In this document: positions 43,740 to 52,443 of the stretch, in pieces
How positions within the stretch are numbered: position 1 is the first letter of the stretch
How the letters are laid out: each line of letters starts with the position of its first letter
Assembly: GCA_027491155.1 (NCBI GenBank)
Contig: JAIXWR010000012.1
Location: 248,001-312,000 of the forward strand
Direction: 5' to 3'
From: Verrucomicrobiaceae bacterium
Lineage (GTDB): Bacteria > Verrucomicrobiota > Verrucomicrobiia > Verrucomicrobiales > Akkermansiaceae
DNA: 64,000 nt
Notes under the pieces: model-generated
What the model saw: the letters and a program-made list of their open reading frames with translations, nothing else
Database searches by the model: none
Told to the model about the DNA's origin: nothing
Made by a program: the position numbers and the translations under genes

Positions 43740-46328
43740 TCACCGGGCGGCGGCGCGTTGCACGCTCCTCGATTCGACAAGGCCGGACACCAGGGCGGCC
43801 ACCCGCTGCCATAGCAGCGCACCGGCCAATCCCGCCGCCAGCGTGCCGAAGTAAGTCAGCAGGATCGTGACGAGGGCATCATGCCGGGTCGGCAGCACGA
43901 ACTTGGTCAGGTGGAGGACCAGGGGATGGGCCAGGTAGGCCATGTAGCTTGCGGCGGCGAGCTGGGTGACGATGCCGGCGATCACCGGCTTCACCCGAAC
44001 CTCCTTCACCATCGCCAGAACCAGGATGCCGGCGATGAACCAATAGGGGCGGCTGGTTTCCGGGCCGAACTGGATCAGTGAAACCGCCCCGCCGACCGCT
44101 ACAAGCAGCGCTTTCTGCCAGGCCTTTCCCGCCAGGGCCATCGTCCAGCCCAGGAGATAGATGTAAAACCAGCCGTCGAACTTGTGGGAAAAGCTCTCGC
44201 TGCCGAACCAATGCCGTCCCGCGAAGAACGCCGCAACCCCGAGGCCGAGGGTGGCCAAGCCGCTTTCGAACGGCTTCGCCGCCGACCATCGCCGGTAGCC
44301 GGGTATCAGGAACAGCAGGCAGACGATCAGGAGGCAGTGGAAGAGCGCCTCGATGAACCAGTAAGAGAAAAGGATCTCTCGCTCGAAAGTTCCCACGAAG
44401 AAGACGCTCGTCAGTGTCCACCACGCCGGGTTGGCCGGCATTCCGGTGGCGAAGATCAGCGCCGTCATCAACAGCAAATAGGGAACCACGATCCGGCGGA
44501 GCGCCCCGACGACCGCGGGCATGACCTTGCCGTCGAGAAGCTGCTCCCGCTGGAAGCGGCACAGGGAGTATCCGGCCAGGCAAAAGAGGATGGCGGTGCC
44601 GCCGCGCAACCAGAGGGTGTGCCCCGGAGCCCCGTGGCCGATGAAGATCGTTGAAATCGCCACGAGCCGCAGCACCGCATCGATCGAAAGCGTGGCCCGC
44701 TCTCCTCCCTCCGTTGGATTCAGGCGGCGCTCGGCCCTGAGACGGTCCAAATCCCGGAGACTCAATCTCTCCCAGTGCTGCGGCAGGCAGCCCAGCATCG
44801 TTTCCAGACCGCGGGAAACGATCATGTAGGAAAGCGAGTCGCCGCCCAAGCTGGCGAAGCTCGCGTCGTCATCCACCTGGCTCTTTCCGAGGGCTTTGGC
44901 GAACAATCCGCGGATCGGATCGTCGCCCGCCAGGGCTTCCGCCGCCTCCTTCCGATGGACCTCCTGCCCGAGCGCCCGGATCGCCACGTAGTCGATCTTG
45001 CCTGAAGGCAGGGTCGGCGCTCCCTCGAGATTGAAGACGGCGAGACTCTGGGGCGGAAGCTTGCAACGCTCCGCCAGCATGCGGCGGGCGGCTCCGGAAT
45101 CCGAGCCGTCGATCAGTGCGACCGCGATGAACTCGTCGGTGCCGGAAGCGTAGCCGCGGCGCCCTTCGTCCCGCAGGATGCGCTCGATGTCATCCAACCC
45201 GATCCGCAGCCCCGCGATCTTGCTGAAGCGGCTCGAGCGGCCCACGATCTTCACGAATCCGGCCTCGGTCCATTCGGCGATGTCCTGCGTCATCAGCTCG
45301 GCAAGCCCGGCGGGCTCCGCCAGTTCCTCCCGGCTCAGGCCGTAGCCCATCATGACATTCGGCCCCCGGTAGACCAACTCCCCTGCAACGCCTGGCTGCT
45401 CGATGGCGGCGCCTTCCGGGTCCCTGATCTCGAACCTGCCGCGCGGAATCGCGACGCCGATGCACTCCGAATTCTCGAGGGTCCGGTCGGGCGGCAGGTA
45501 GGCCATGCGGGCCGTGGCCTCGGTCTGACCATACATGACGAAGAAGCGGATCCCCCTCTCCCGGCAGAAATTGGCGTATTCGCGAACCAAGTGAGGCGGC
45601 AGCCGCCCTCCCGCCTGGGTCATCACTTGCAGCGACTCCGGCGGGTCGGAGCGGAAACCTGTCTTTTCAAGCAGCTCGTAAGTGTAGGGAACCCCGGGGA
45701 GGTCGGTGACCTTCTCGCGGTTCATGGTTTCCCAGAACTCGGCGTCCACCACGGAGTGGTTGGTCAGCACGATCGATCCGCCCGCGAACAGGTGCGAATT
45801 CAGCACCGAAAGGCCGTAGGAATAATGCAGCGGAAGATTCGTGATCGCCCGCCGCTCCGGAGTGATCCCGAGGTATTCCGCGATCGAACGCGCGTTCTCG
45901 TGAAGATTCGAGCGGGACAGCTTGACCAGCTTCGGGCTGCCGGTCGTCCCGGAAGTCGAAAGCATGACCCCGAGGTCAGGGTGAAGCCGCGTCTCCCCTT
46001 CCCCGCCCTTCCGGGCCTCCAGCGTCCAGCCGCCTTCGCCCAGGAAGAAAACCAGTTCCGGCCGGAACGTCGCCATGATCGGATGGCTGGCGACGGTTGC
46101 CCCTTCCGCCATCAGGATCACCGGGAACCCGGCTCGCAAGGCACCGAGATAGGCAGCGACCGATTCGAAGTCGTTGCGCATCTCCAGGGCCACCAGGCAG
46201 CGCTCCGCGCCAAACCTCCGGCCCTGGACGTCGGCTGCTGCCGCAAGTTCGCGGTAGCTCACCTCACGCCCATCGGGCAAAACAAGCGCCGTCCGGTCCC
46301 CGTGGGATTCGAGGTCGGAGAAATACAT
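43740..46328 (-). CDS. Fused AMP-dependent ligase, carrier domain and acyltransferase-3 membrane domain
   Basis: An 862-residue fusion predicted to activate an acyl acid, hold it on its own carrier and transfer it to a sugar. The ligase has STSGTTGSPKLVKLSR (A3), FVMYGQTEATARM (A5), GELVYRGPNVMMGYG (A7) and LPSGKIDYVAI with the A10 lysine. A carrier domain follows with DDDASFASLGGDS-L, Ser being the phosphopantetheine site. The C-terminal third is a polytopic acyltransferase-3 (OafA-like) domain starting RLVAISTIFIGH, a perfect R-x10-H motif. The ATG at 46328 is preferred because AGGA lies 7 bases before it and the ligase fold begins there. A TTG at 46382 or GTG at 46376 in the same frame would add up to 18 residues and put a C7 tract inside the coding region. 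Confidence 0.82.
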   Translation of the reverse strand: MYFSDLESHGDRTALVLPDGREVSYRELAAAADVQGRRFGAERCLVALEMRNDFESVAAYLGALRAGFPVILMAEGATVASHPIMATFRPELVFFLGEGGWTLEARKGGEGETRLHPDLGVMLSTSGTTGSPKLVKLSRSNLHENARSIAEYLGITPERRAITNLPLHYSYGLSVLNSHLFAGGSIVLTNHSVVDAEFWETMNREKVTDLPGVPYTYELLEKTGFRSDPPESLQVMTQAGGRLPPHLVREYANFCRERGIRFFVMYGQTEATARMAYLPPDRTLENSECIGVAIPRGRFEIRDPEGAAIEQPGVAGELVYRGPNVMMGYGLSREELAEPAGLAELMTQDIAEWTEAGFVKIVGRSSRFSKIAGLRIGLDDIERILRDEGRRGYASGTDEFIAVALIDGSDSGAARRMLAERCKLPPQSLAVFNLEGAPTLPSGKIDYVAIRALGQEVHRKEAAEALAGDDPIRGLFAKALGKSQVDDDASFASLGGDSLSYMIVSRGLETMLGCLPQHWERLSLRDLDRLRAERRLNPTEGGERATLSIDAVLRLVAISTIFIGHGAPGHTLWLRGGTAILFCLAGYSLCRFQREQLLDGKVMPAVVGALRRIVVPYLLLMTALIFATGMPANPAWWTLTSVFFVGTFEREILFSYWFIEALFHCLLIVCLLFLIPGYRRWSAAKPFESGLATLGLGVAAFFAGRHWFGSESFSHKFDGWFYIYLLGWTMALAGKAWQKALLVAVGGAVSLIQFGPETSRPYWFIAGILVLAMVKEVRVKPVIAGIVTQLAAASYMAYLAHPLVLHLTKFVLPTRHDALVTILLTYFGTLAAGLAGALLWQRVAALVSGLVESRSVQRAAAR

Positions 46329-46351
46329 CAGGTCCTGCGGTGCCGCCACCC

Positions 46352-46394
46352 GGGGGGGAATAGTGATGTCACTCACGGTCAATAACGAGGGGGG
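46352..46394 (-). repeat. C7 and C6 tracts near the start of the ligase/acyltransferase fusion
   Basis: C7 at 46352-46358 lies 24-30 bases before the preferred ATG; C6 at 46389-46394 lies before the alternative TTG. Slippage in the C7 run would change frame between the upstream alternative start and the body of the gene. Confidence 0.75.
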
Positions 46395-46406
46395 TCTCGG
46401 TTCGCT

Positions 46407-47729
46407 TCAGTTCCAAGTCGGCTCGGCTTGCGGCTCCATCCGCGGCGCGGCCTCCGTTTCTTCACTTTCGAACCTCATCCAGTGCAACGAACTGATGGTG
46501 GCGATACTGAACCAGAAGAAGAACACCGACTGGTCGTAGTAGGCGACGGAAATGCTGGTTGCCACGTGGGAGAACAAGCTCGATCCCATGCACCAGACCA
46601 TGAAGCGGTCGCTGTCCCCGCCCTCCGGGAGATGGTCGATGATCTCGCCAACCCATCTGAAGGCCACCCAGCACATCGCGACCATGAGAATCACGGCGAG
46701 GATCCCGCCCATCACCCCGTAAGCGAGGAAGTAGTTCGTGATGTCGGTATGGTTGTCGCTGAACGTCACACCTGTCGGCATCCAGGAACGCGTGTAATCC
46801 GTGCCAACCGCCCACCAGTCGCCGAAATACTGGATCGATGAGTGAATCAACTGCGACCGGTGCCACCCCGTGCTGCCGCCCATGCTGAGTTCGCCGATGA
46901 TGAAATAGGCAGGACGATCCATCACCAGTTCCAGTGCCAGGTATCCAAGCGGAATGCACCAGCGGATGATCCTCATGTAACTCCGGAACTTCCAAAGGCA
47001 CACCCCCATCAGGCCGAAACCAAGGCTGAGAATCGGACCGCTGGAAGCACAGGTCGCCACCATGATCATGCACGCGACGATGCCGATTTTCGCCGCCCTC
47101 GGGTCCCGCCTGTAGAGCCCGATCATGATCGGAATCAATGCCGCCCCCACCGTGCCGGCGAGAATCGCGTGGCGGAACGGTCCGCGCGCCCTCAGTTTCC
47201 CGTCGCGCTCGACCACGGCCTCGACCACTCCGCCGAAGGTTTTGGAAAAGAGGTTCTTCGCCGTGAGTTTCTCGAAGATCATCTCCAGCGCGATCGGGAC
47301 CAGAAGGATCGCGATCACCCCCATCAACGAGACGAAGTCGTCCATATCCTGGCAAAAGACGCGGACGAGATAATAACAAAGCCCGATCTCGGCGATTTTT
47401 CCGGTGATGAAAACAGGACCCGCGGCGTCGGCACCCGCCTCATGGAAGAAACTGGCGGCTAGAAGCCAGACGCAGAGCGCGCCCATGAGTTTGTCGATCG
47501 CGTTGATTCCGCCGGCAACGGTCTCGCCCTTGACAAGAACCCGCACCAACCCGACCGCGAGCAGCATGCGGAAAACCGGAAGCTTGATGCCTCCGAGGTC
47601 CACGGCCTGCCCGTGCGTGATGAAGATCACGCCCATCAACAGGGGAATCGGCGCCCATCGGCGCGGCGAAGCCATCAATGCGCCCGCCGCGATGACGAAG
47701 AAGAGCGCGCCTATGATGTTGAGATTCAC
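46407..47729 (-). CDS. Wzy-like O-antigen/polysaccharide polymerase
   Basis: A 440-residue polytopic inner-membrane protein with about ten to twelve hydrophobic segments, beginning MNLNIIGALFFVIAAGALMA from a GTG at 47729. A large extracytoplasmic loop around SMGGSTGWHRSQLIHSSIQY and WAVGTDYTRSW fits the O-antigen ligase/polymerase (Wzy_C-like) families, where a loop Arg/His pair acts in chain joining. In context it should polymerise repeat units at the periplasmic face. It could instead be a ligase; the absence of an LPS core locus favours polymerase. The leader has no long C tract, unlike many neighbours. Confidence 0.78.
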   Translation of the reverse strand: MNLNIIGALFFVIAAGALMASPRRWAPIPLLMGVIFITHGQAVDLGGIKLPVFRMLLAVGLVRVLVKGETVAGGINAIDKLMGALCVWLLAASFFHEAGADAAGPVFITGKIAEIGLCYYLVRVFCQDMDDFVSLMGVIAILLVPIALEMIFEKLTAKNLFSKTFGGVVEAVVERDGKLRARGPFRHAILAGTVGAALIPIMIGLYRRDPRAAKIGIVACMIMVATCASSGPILSLGFGLMGVCLWKFRSYMRIIRWCIPLGYLALELVMDRPAYFIIGELSMGGSTGWHRSQLIHSSIQYFGDWWAVGTDYTRSWMPTGVTFSDNHTDITNYFLAYGVMGGILAVILMVAMCWVAFRWVGEIIDHLPEGGDSDRFMVWCMGSSLFSHVATSISVAYYDQSVFFFWFSIATISSLHWMRFESEETEAAPRMEPQAEPTWN

Positions 47730-47765
47730 AGGAGAATCCGGAGGTTACGAGGTTCCGTCCCGCGA

Positions 47766-48941
47766 TCAGGCCGCCTTGCCGGCGACCTGGCGATAAACCG
47801 CCGCAAGCCGGCGGCCCGCTTCGGTCCAGGTAAGCCGGTCGAGATCCGAACCGGAATTCCGCCTGAGTTCCGCCAGCATCTGCCGGTCGGTGTCCAGCAT
47901 CCGGATGTGCCCGGCAAGGGAAGCAACGTCCCGCGACGGGTGGACCAGTCCGTTCTTCATGTGCTCGCAGACGGCGCCCGAGGCGTCGGACACCAGCAAC
48001 ACGCAGCCGGAACCGCGTGCTTCATAGGTCACCAGCGCGCTGCCTTCCTCGACCGAGGAGAGGACGAACAGATCGCTCTGGCGCATGAGGTCCGGCAAAT
48101 CCGTGCGATGCCCCATGACCTTCACGCTCGGATGGGACAGCATCGGCTCGAGCCGCTCGCGGTATCCGGGGACGAACTCGCCGCAGACCATGAAGGTTCC
48201 CTTCTCCTGCGCTCCCGACTCAAGCCAGGCTTTCAAGGCGTGATGCAAACCTTTGCGAGGTTCAACCACCCCGGCGTAAATCATGACGAGGCCGTCCGTC
48301 GATTCCTCCCGCGGTGCCGGCACGCTGAATCGGGAGGCATCGAAGCCATACTGATGCCGGATCAGCTTCGATTCCGCGAAACCCCGGTCCGCGAACGTGC
48401 GGGCGACGAAATCCGACGGACAGAGCAGATAATCGGCCTCGGCATACTCGCGTTCCTCCAACTCCAGACGCTTCCTGTCGAACTGATGATCGTGGTCCCG
48501 CGGCAGTTCGATCCCGACATCGCGGTTCTCCCGCTCCACTTCCTCGTAGGCAAACGCGGTATGGGCGTTCGGTCGCTCGAGGACGACGGGAATCCCGTGC
48601 TTTCTGGCGGTACGGATGGTTCGCAAGGAACCGAGCGGCCAACCGTGGACCACATCCACCTCCCGGTGATGGGCATCCAGCCACCTGGATGTGGCGAGGT
48701 CGTGCCAATGACAGGCAAGATCGCGGCCGATCAGCTTGTAAGGGACGCGAAACCGGCCAACCGCAAGGGTGGTCTTCACCCTCACGGTCCGGTTGACAGG
48801 CTTTACCTGCGACCCGGAGATGGCCGTGATCTCGGCGCCGGCAAGGGACGCGCCCTCCACCTGATGCCATGCTGTCGTGCAAATTCGGCCCGCACCCAAC
48901 TTGTGCGGAAAGCTGTAAAGGACTCGGACTGGGGGATTCAC
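47766..48941 (-). CDS. Family 4 glycosyltransferase
   Basis: A 391-residue GT-B enzyme. The frame is open to 49367, but the GTG at 48941 starts NPPVRVLYSFPHKLGAGRIC, the expected first strand, and lies 5 bases after a C9 tract. The donor half has MIYAGVVEPRKGLHHALKAW and SSVEEGSALVTYEARGSGCV, the E-x7-E motif that binds nucleotide-sugar phosphates. Probably one of the repeat-unit glycosyltransferases. It follows the beta-helix gene after a hairpin, so it may start a new transcriptional segment. Confidence 0.82.
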   Translation of the reverse strand: MNPPVRVLYSFPHKLGAGRICTTAWHQVEGASLAGAEITAISGSQVKPVNRTVRVKTTLAVGRFRVPYKLIGRDLACHWHDLATSRWLDAHHREVDVVHGWPLGSLRTIRTARKHGIPVVLERPNAHTAFAYEEVERENRDVGIELPRDHDHQFDRKRLELEEREYAEADYLLCPSDFVARTFADRGFAESKLIRHQYGFDASRFSVPAPREESTDGLVMIYAGVVEPRKGLHHALKAWLESGAQEKGTFMVCGEFVPGYRERLEPMLSHPSVKVMGHRTDLPDLMRQSDLFVLSSVEEGSALVTYEARGSGCVLLVSDASGAVCEHMKNGLVHPSRDVASLAGHIRMLDTDRQMLAELRRNSGSDLDRLTWTEAGRRLAAVYRQVAGKAA

Positions 48942-48946
48942 GGAAT

Positions 48947-48955
48947 GGGGGGGGG
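48947..48955 (-). repeat. C9 tract before the GT4 start
   Basis: Nine consecutive C on the coding strand, separated from the GTG start by ATTCC. Confidence 0.85.
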
Positions 48956-48987
48956 TAAAGCATGCAGCCCCGCCCTGAGAGGCGGAG

Positions 48988-49008
48988 CGGCCTTCCTGGA
49001 AAAGGCCG
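48988..49008 (-). terminator. Hairpin after the beta-helix protein gene
   Basis: Arms CGGCCTT and AAGGCCG with a 7-base loop, 14 bases past the stop at 49022. No U-run; a second small GC-rich inverted repeat follows at about 48970-48985. Possible terminator or processing site. Confidence 0.5.
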
Positions 49009-49021
49009 GTGAGACCTTCGA

Positions 49022-51187
49022 TCAAGGAGACGTGACCACCCTCAGCCCTTGCGGTGCCGAAAGCGGTGCAGTGGATCCGAACGAAATGTCCGAAACGAGG
49101 TGCGAACCTCCGGACAAAGTGACCAGAGCCAGATGGTCGAGAGAAGCCACGGTGGCCTGTTGCGTTCGGAAAGCGTAGTCTCTGGCGATTTGCACGGGGC
49201 TTCCGCCGCTCGGCGTCACGGTGACCGAGTACTTTTTGGTCGAAAGATTCACGTCGAGCTCGAATCGATAGACCACCCCGGAGTTGTAAGGCAGAACGGA
49301 GAGGGCCTGGTAGCTTCCTCCGTTTCTCACGTCGATCACGCCAGCGGACGAGAACCGCACGATGCACGCGAGGTCATCGTACTTTTCGGCGTCTCCGAGC
49401 GACAAGCCCGTAACCCCGTCGATCGGCTTCCCATTCGGAATCGAATTCCAACTGACGATGAAGCGGCCCGTCTGAGTGGGGATGTTCACGTTTGTCCAAG
49501 CTTCGGATCCAACGTAGCTCTCGCCGATCCCGAAGGTCGCCTCGGCCACCTCGCTGGTGTCGCTTCCCGCTTTGAAACCGACTACCTTCAGGGTCGAGGA
49601 AGACGCGATGGTCACCGGCCCGGAATAAAGCGCGGAAGTCGCGGAAGGGGTCGTGCCATCGAGCGTGTAGCGGAGCGAGGCGCCGGAGGTCGCGGTGGTG
49701 AGGGTGACTTGCTGGGGTCCGTTGAAGAATCCTCCGGCGGGCGAGATGACAGGCTTCGAGACCTGGTTGACGATGCGGTATTCGCCGGTTTCGACCTGAG
49801 AGGCGTCCAGACCGCTTGCCGTGGCGATAGCCCGCAAGGTGGAAGTGGCCGAAATCGTCACCGGCCCGGTGTAACGGGTGGATGCGGTGGTCGGTGTGCT
49901 CCCGTCCAAGGTGTAGTAGATCGTCGAATTGGCGGTCGAGCAGGTCATCGTCACCTGCTGGGGCGCACCGAAAGTACCCGCGGCGGGGATGAAGACCGGT
50001 CTCGAAACGTCGGTTGTCGCACCCGGATCCGCCCAGATGGTGTTGAGGTAGGTATCGGTGGGAATGGGCGGCATACCGGAGTTGTTCTCGTTCAGGGACG
50101 CGTCCACCGTCCATGACCCCGACAACGGTTGGTTGGAGGAACCATAGGTTCGGTTGACCCGGGTGTTCTGAACCGACGTCCAAGGCCGAGGGGCGTCGGT
50201 GGTGTTGATCGCCATGCCGCCGATGATCACGCTGTCGACGGCGGTGAAATTCTTGCCGGAGCCGTTGAGCGCGTTGGTCGTGCCCTCGGTCGCGCTTCCC
50301 GGGAGATGGGGATAGCGCGAGAGCGACGCACTGCCGGAGACCACGTAGGTGTTGATCAGATTCAAGCCGTTGAGGTTGCCGGTCTGGATGGAGCAGTTGT
50401 TCGAAGAAAAGTAAGCGCCGTCACGAAGGGTCATGTTGCTGTAGGTTCCCCCGCTGGCCGCGGCAAACTGGAAGGTGTCCGTGTGAGGTTTGCCGCCGGT
50501 GTAAGGGTATTCGTAGAAGCGGGGCGCGTGGTAGCACCCGTCGAACCTCCAGCCTTCGATGTTGCCCCCACCCGCGAAAATGTCGGCGGAGTCGCTGTTG
50601 CTGACATAATAGTTCGGCTGAACGACTTCCACGATTTCCACCCCCTCCGTCACGATGCCGGAAGTTCCGTAGGCACCGAAATGTCCGGTGCACTTGATCC
50701 AGGCGAGTGCGGATCGCCGGCACCCCTGCAACTTGACCCCGCTGATGCCGATCGATTCGAAACCCGCGAAGCAAACTCCGAAGACCTTGAGGAACCGCAC
50801 GCCGTCCTTCCATTTCACGGAACCATAGCCGTCCCGGGGCGCGATCGTCACCCGCTGTCCCCAGGAGGCCGATCCGAGGCTTTCAAGCACCGGCGTGTCA
50901 CCGCTGCCGTTTCCGTTTCCAACCAGGGTGCCCGGGGCCACGAGGATCAGGGTGCCGCTGTTGGCTTGATTGGTCGTCACCGCCTGGAGCGCGGACTTGA
51001 TCGCCGCCCATGAACACGGGACTTGGACGATGTTGGACACCGTGTCGTCATACATGAACGGAGTGGGAATCAACTCCGGCCAATGGGTGCCGTTGGGCCC
51101 GAAAGAAGGAGTGCGCGTGGGCTTGCCAGTTGCCGCAGGCGGCAACAGCAGCAGCGCTGAAAGGATTGCTAGGATTTTGACTCTCAT
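49022..51187 (-). CDS. Secreted beta-helix protein with two chitobiase-C-like domains
   Basis: A 721-residue exported protein with signal MRVKILAILSALLLLPPAATG. Residues about 60-370 show short N/G-rich repeated strands (GSGKNFTAVDSVIIGGMAIN) like a right-handed parallel beta-helix. Two tandem CHB_HEX_C_1-type domains follow, each with PQQVT(M/L)T and a YTLDG(S/T)TP core. A C-terminal beta-sandwich closes the protein. Beta-helix folds within exopolysaccharide loci are often lyases or epimerases acting on the polymer, but no catalytic residues can be assigned. The leader lacks a C tract and the 340-base upstream gap is AT-rich, so it probably has its own promoter. Confidence 0.75.
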   Translation of the reverse strand: MRVKILAILSALLLLPPAATGKPTRTPSFGPNGTHWPELIPTPFMYDDTVSNIVQVPCSWAAIKSALQAVTTNQANSGTLILVAPGTLVGNGNGSGDTPVLESLGSASWGQRVTIAPRDGYGSVKWKDGVRFLKVFGVCFAGFESIGISGVKLQGCRRSALAWIKCTGHFGAYGTSGIVTEGVEIVEVVQPNYYVSNSDSADIFAGGGNIEGWRFDGCYHAPRFYEYPYTGGKPHTDTFQFAAASGGTYSNMTLRDGAYFSSNNCSIQTGNLNGLNLINTYVVSGSASLSRYPHLPGSATEGTTNALNGSGKNFTAVDSVIIGGMAINTTDAPRPWTSVQNTRVNRTYGSSNQPLSGSWTVDASLNENNSGMPPIPTDTYLNTIWADPGATTDVSRPVFIPAAGTFGAPQQVTMTCSTANSTIYYTLDGSTPTTASTRYTGPVTISATSTLRAIATASGLDASQVETGEYRIVNQVSKPVISPAGGFFNGPQQVTLTTATSGASLRYTLDGTTPSATSALYSGPVTIASSSTLKVVGFKAGSDTSEVAEATFGIGESYVGSEAWTNVNIPTQTGRFIVSWNSIPNGKPIDGVTGLSLGDAEKYDDLACIVRFSSAGVIDVRNGGSYQALSVLPYNSGVVYRFELDVNLSTKKYSVTVTPSGGSPVQIARDYAFRTQQATVASLDHLALVTLSGGSHLVSDISFGSTAPLSAPQGLRVVTSP

Positions 51188-51527
51188 GAGTTTGGCTGGT
51201 TGAAGTCCTGACGGATCGCTGGGTTGATGCGGGGAGTTCGGCGGAGGGTCAAAGGTTTGGCTTGCAGGGGGATTCCGGGTGCCCGGCCTGAACCCGGTCT
51301 TGCGGAAAACCGGGAGAGGGCTGGCTGGAATCCCCTCGATGAAACAATTAACGAGATTTAAATTTCCGCAAGTTTTTCAAATTTGAGGTTCTTAGACTCC
51401 AATCTTTAGATTCTGTTAGCAAGCTGGAAATTGAATGCGTCGCCTAACTGTTGGAAGACCCCGCCGGCCGCGCTTGGAATCAGGGAGGGAAATGGGGAAT
51501 CCGGCGAGGGGCGCAGCCGGAATCCGG
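51188..51527. other. 340-base intergenic region with AT-rich island
   Basis: No supported gene. The stretch at about 51345-51420 is markedly AT-rich (for example GATTTAAATTTCC and TTTTTCAAATTTGAGG) inside otherwise high-GC DNA. It lies upstream of the beta-helix gene and downstream of the GT2 gene at 51528, so it is the best candidate for an internal promoter of the locus. No confident -35/-10 pair could be fixed. Confidence 0.5.
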
Positions 51528-52415
51528 TCACGGTGCCAACCCTTGCTTGAGGCTTCCGATCCGCTGCAAGGTCCCTCGGCTCAGCGGCTTCCTGTTGGCC
51601 AGCAATTGCGGAAGCAAGTCGGATGCCGACTTCATCGCACGGAAGAAATCCTTCACATGCCCGCCACCACAGGCCTTGGCAAACTGGTAGAAAACCCGCG
51701 GAACCAGGTATCCGACGGCCTTCAGCCCGGGCAGGCAGGATGCGGCGAGCAGGATCTGGTTCCTCGGCTTGTAGAAGACCGACACCTCGCTCCGCCTCGA
51801 TACCTCGTTGGCATGGTGCAAGGCCACCAGTTCGGGGCAATGAAGGATCGAGCCGCCCCGGTCGAGAATCCGGAAGGCAAGCTCCACTTCCTCGTAGTGC
51901 ATGTAAAGGATCTCGGGATACAAGCCCGCCTCCACCACCGCCTCCCGGCGGAAGGCGTATCCGGTCCCGCTGAAATAGGAGGTCAGGAAGCTCTTCTCCG
52001 CATAACCCTCAATCGGCACCGGATGCCACCAGCGGGGGGTGTCCTCCGACTTGCCGTCGGGCTTCAGCAGGCGGAACGCCAGGCCGTCGACCGACGGATG
52101 ATCGGCAAACCGCTGCAGGACCTTCGAAAGCAGCAGGCGGTCGGGAACGGTGACATCGCTGTCGAAACCGACCACGATATCACCGCGGGCCGCGAGAATT
52201 CCCCGGTTGCGGCTGACCGCCGGTCCTCCGTTCTTTTCGTTGACCAACACCGTGGCCTGCGGGAACTGGCGGCGGATCGCCTCGACGCTGTCGTCGGGGG
52301 AACAGTCGTCCACGATGATCACTTCCATCTCCACGCCCTGCTGGGCGTAGAGATCGGCAAGGAGCGCCAGGACGCAATCGCGGCGGTTGTAGCTGGGAAT
52401 GACAACACTGATCAT
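51528..52415 (-). CDS. Family 2 glycosyltransferase
   Basis: A 295-residue GT-A glycosyltransferase. MISVVIPSYNRRDCVLALLA is the classic start; VIIVDDCSPDDSVEAIRR and GFDSDVTVPDRLLL hold the nucleotide-binding Asp and the D-x-D metal motif. TGYAFRREAVVEAGLYPEIL and YEEVELAFRI supply the acceptor-site region with an acidic catalytic candidate. No transmembrane anchor is obvious. The leader carries C5 13 bases before the ATG. It follows another GT2 gene by 28 bases. Confidence 0.86.
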   Translation of the reverse strand: MISVVIPSYNRRDCVLALLADLYAQQGVEMEVIIVDDCSPDDSVEAIRRQFPQATVLVNEKNGGPAVSRNRGILAARGDIVVGFDSDVTVPDRLLLSKVLQRFADHPSVDGLAFRLLKPDGKSEDTPRWWHPVPIEGYAEKSFLTSYFSGTGYAFRREAVVEAGLYPEILYMHYEEVELAFRILDRGGSILHCPELVALHHANEVSRRSEVSVFYKPRNQILLAASCLPGLKAVGYLVPRVFYQFAKACGGGHVKDFFRAMKSASDLLPQLLANRKPLSRGTLQRIGSLKQGLAP

Positions 52416-52443
52416 CTTCGGTGCGATGGGGGTTGCACGTCGC

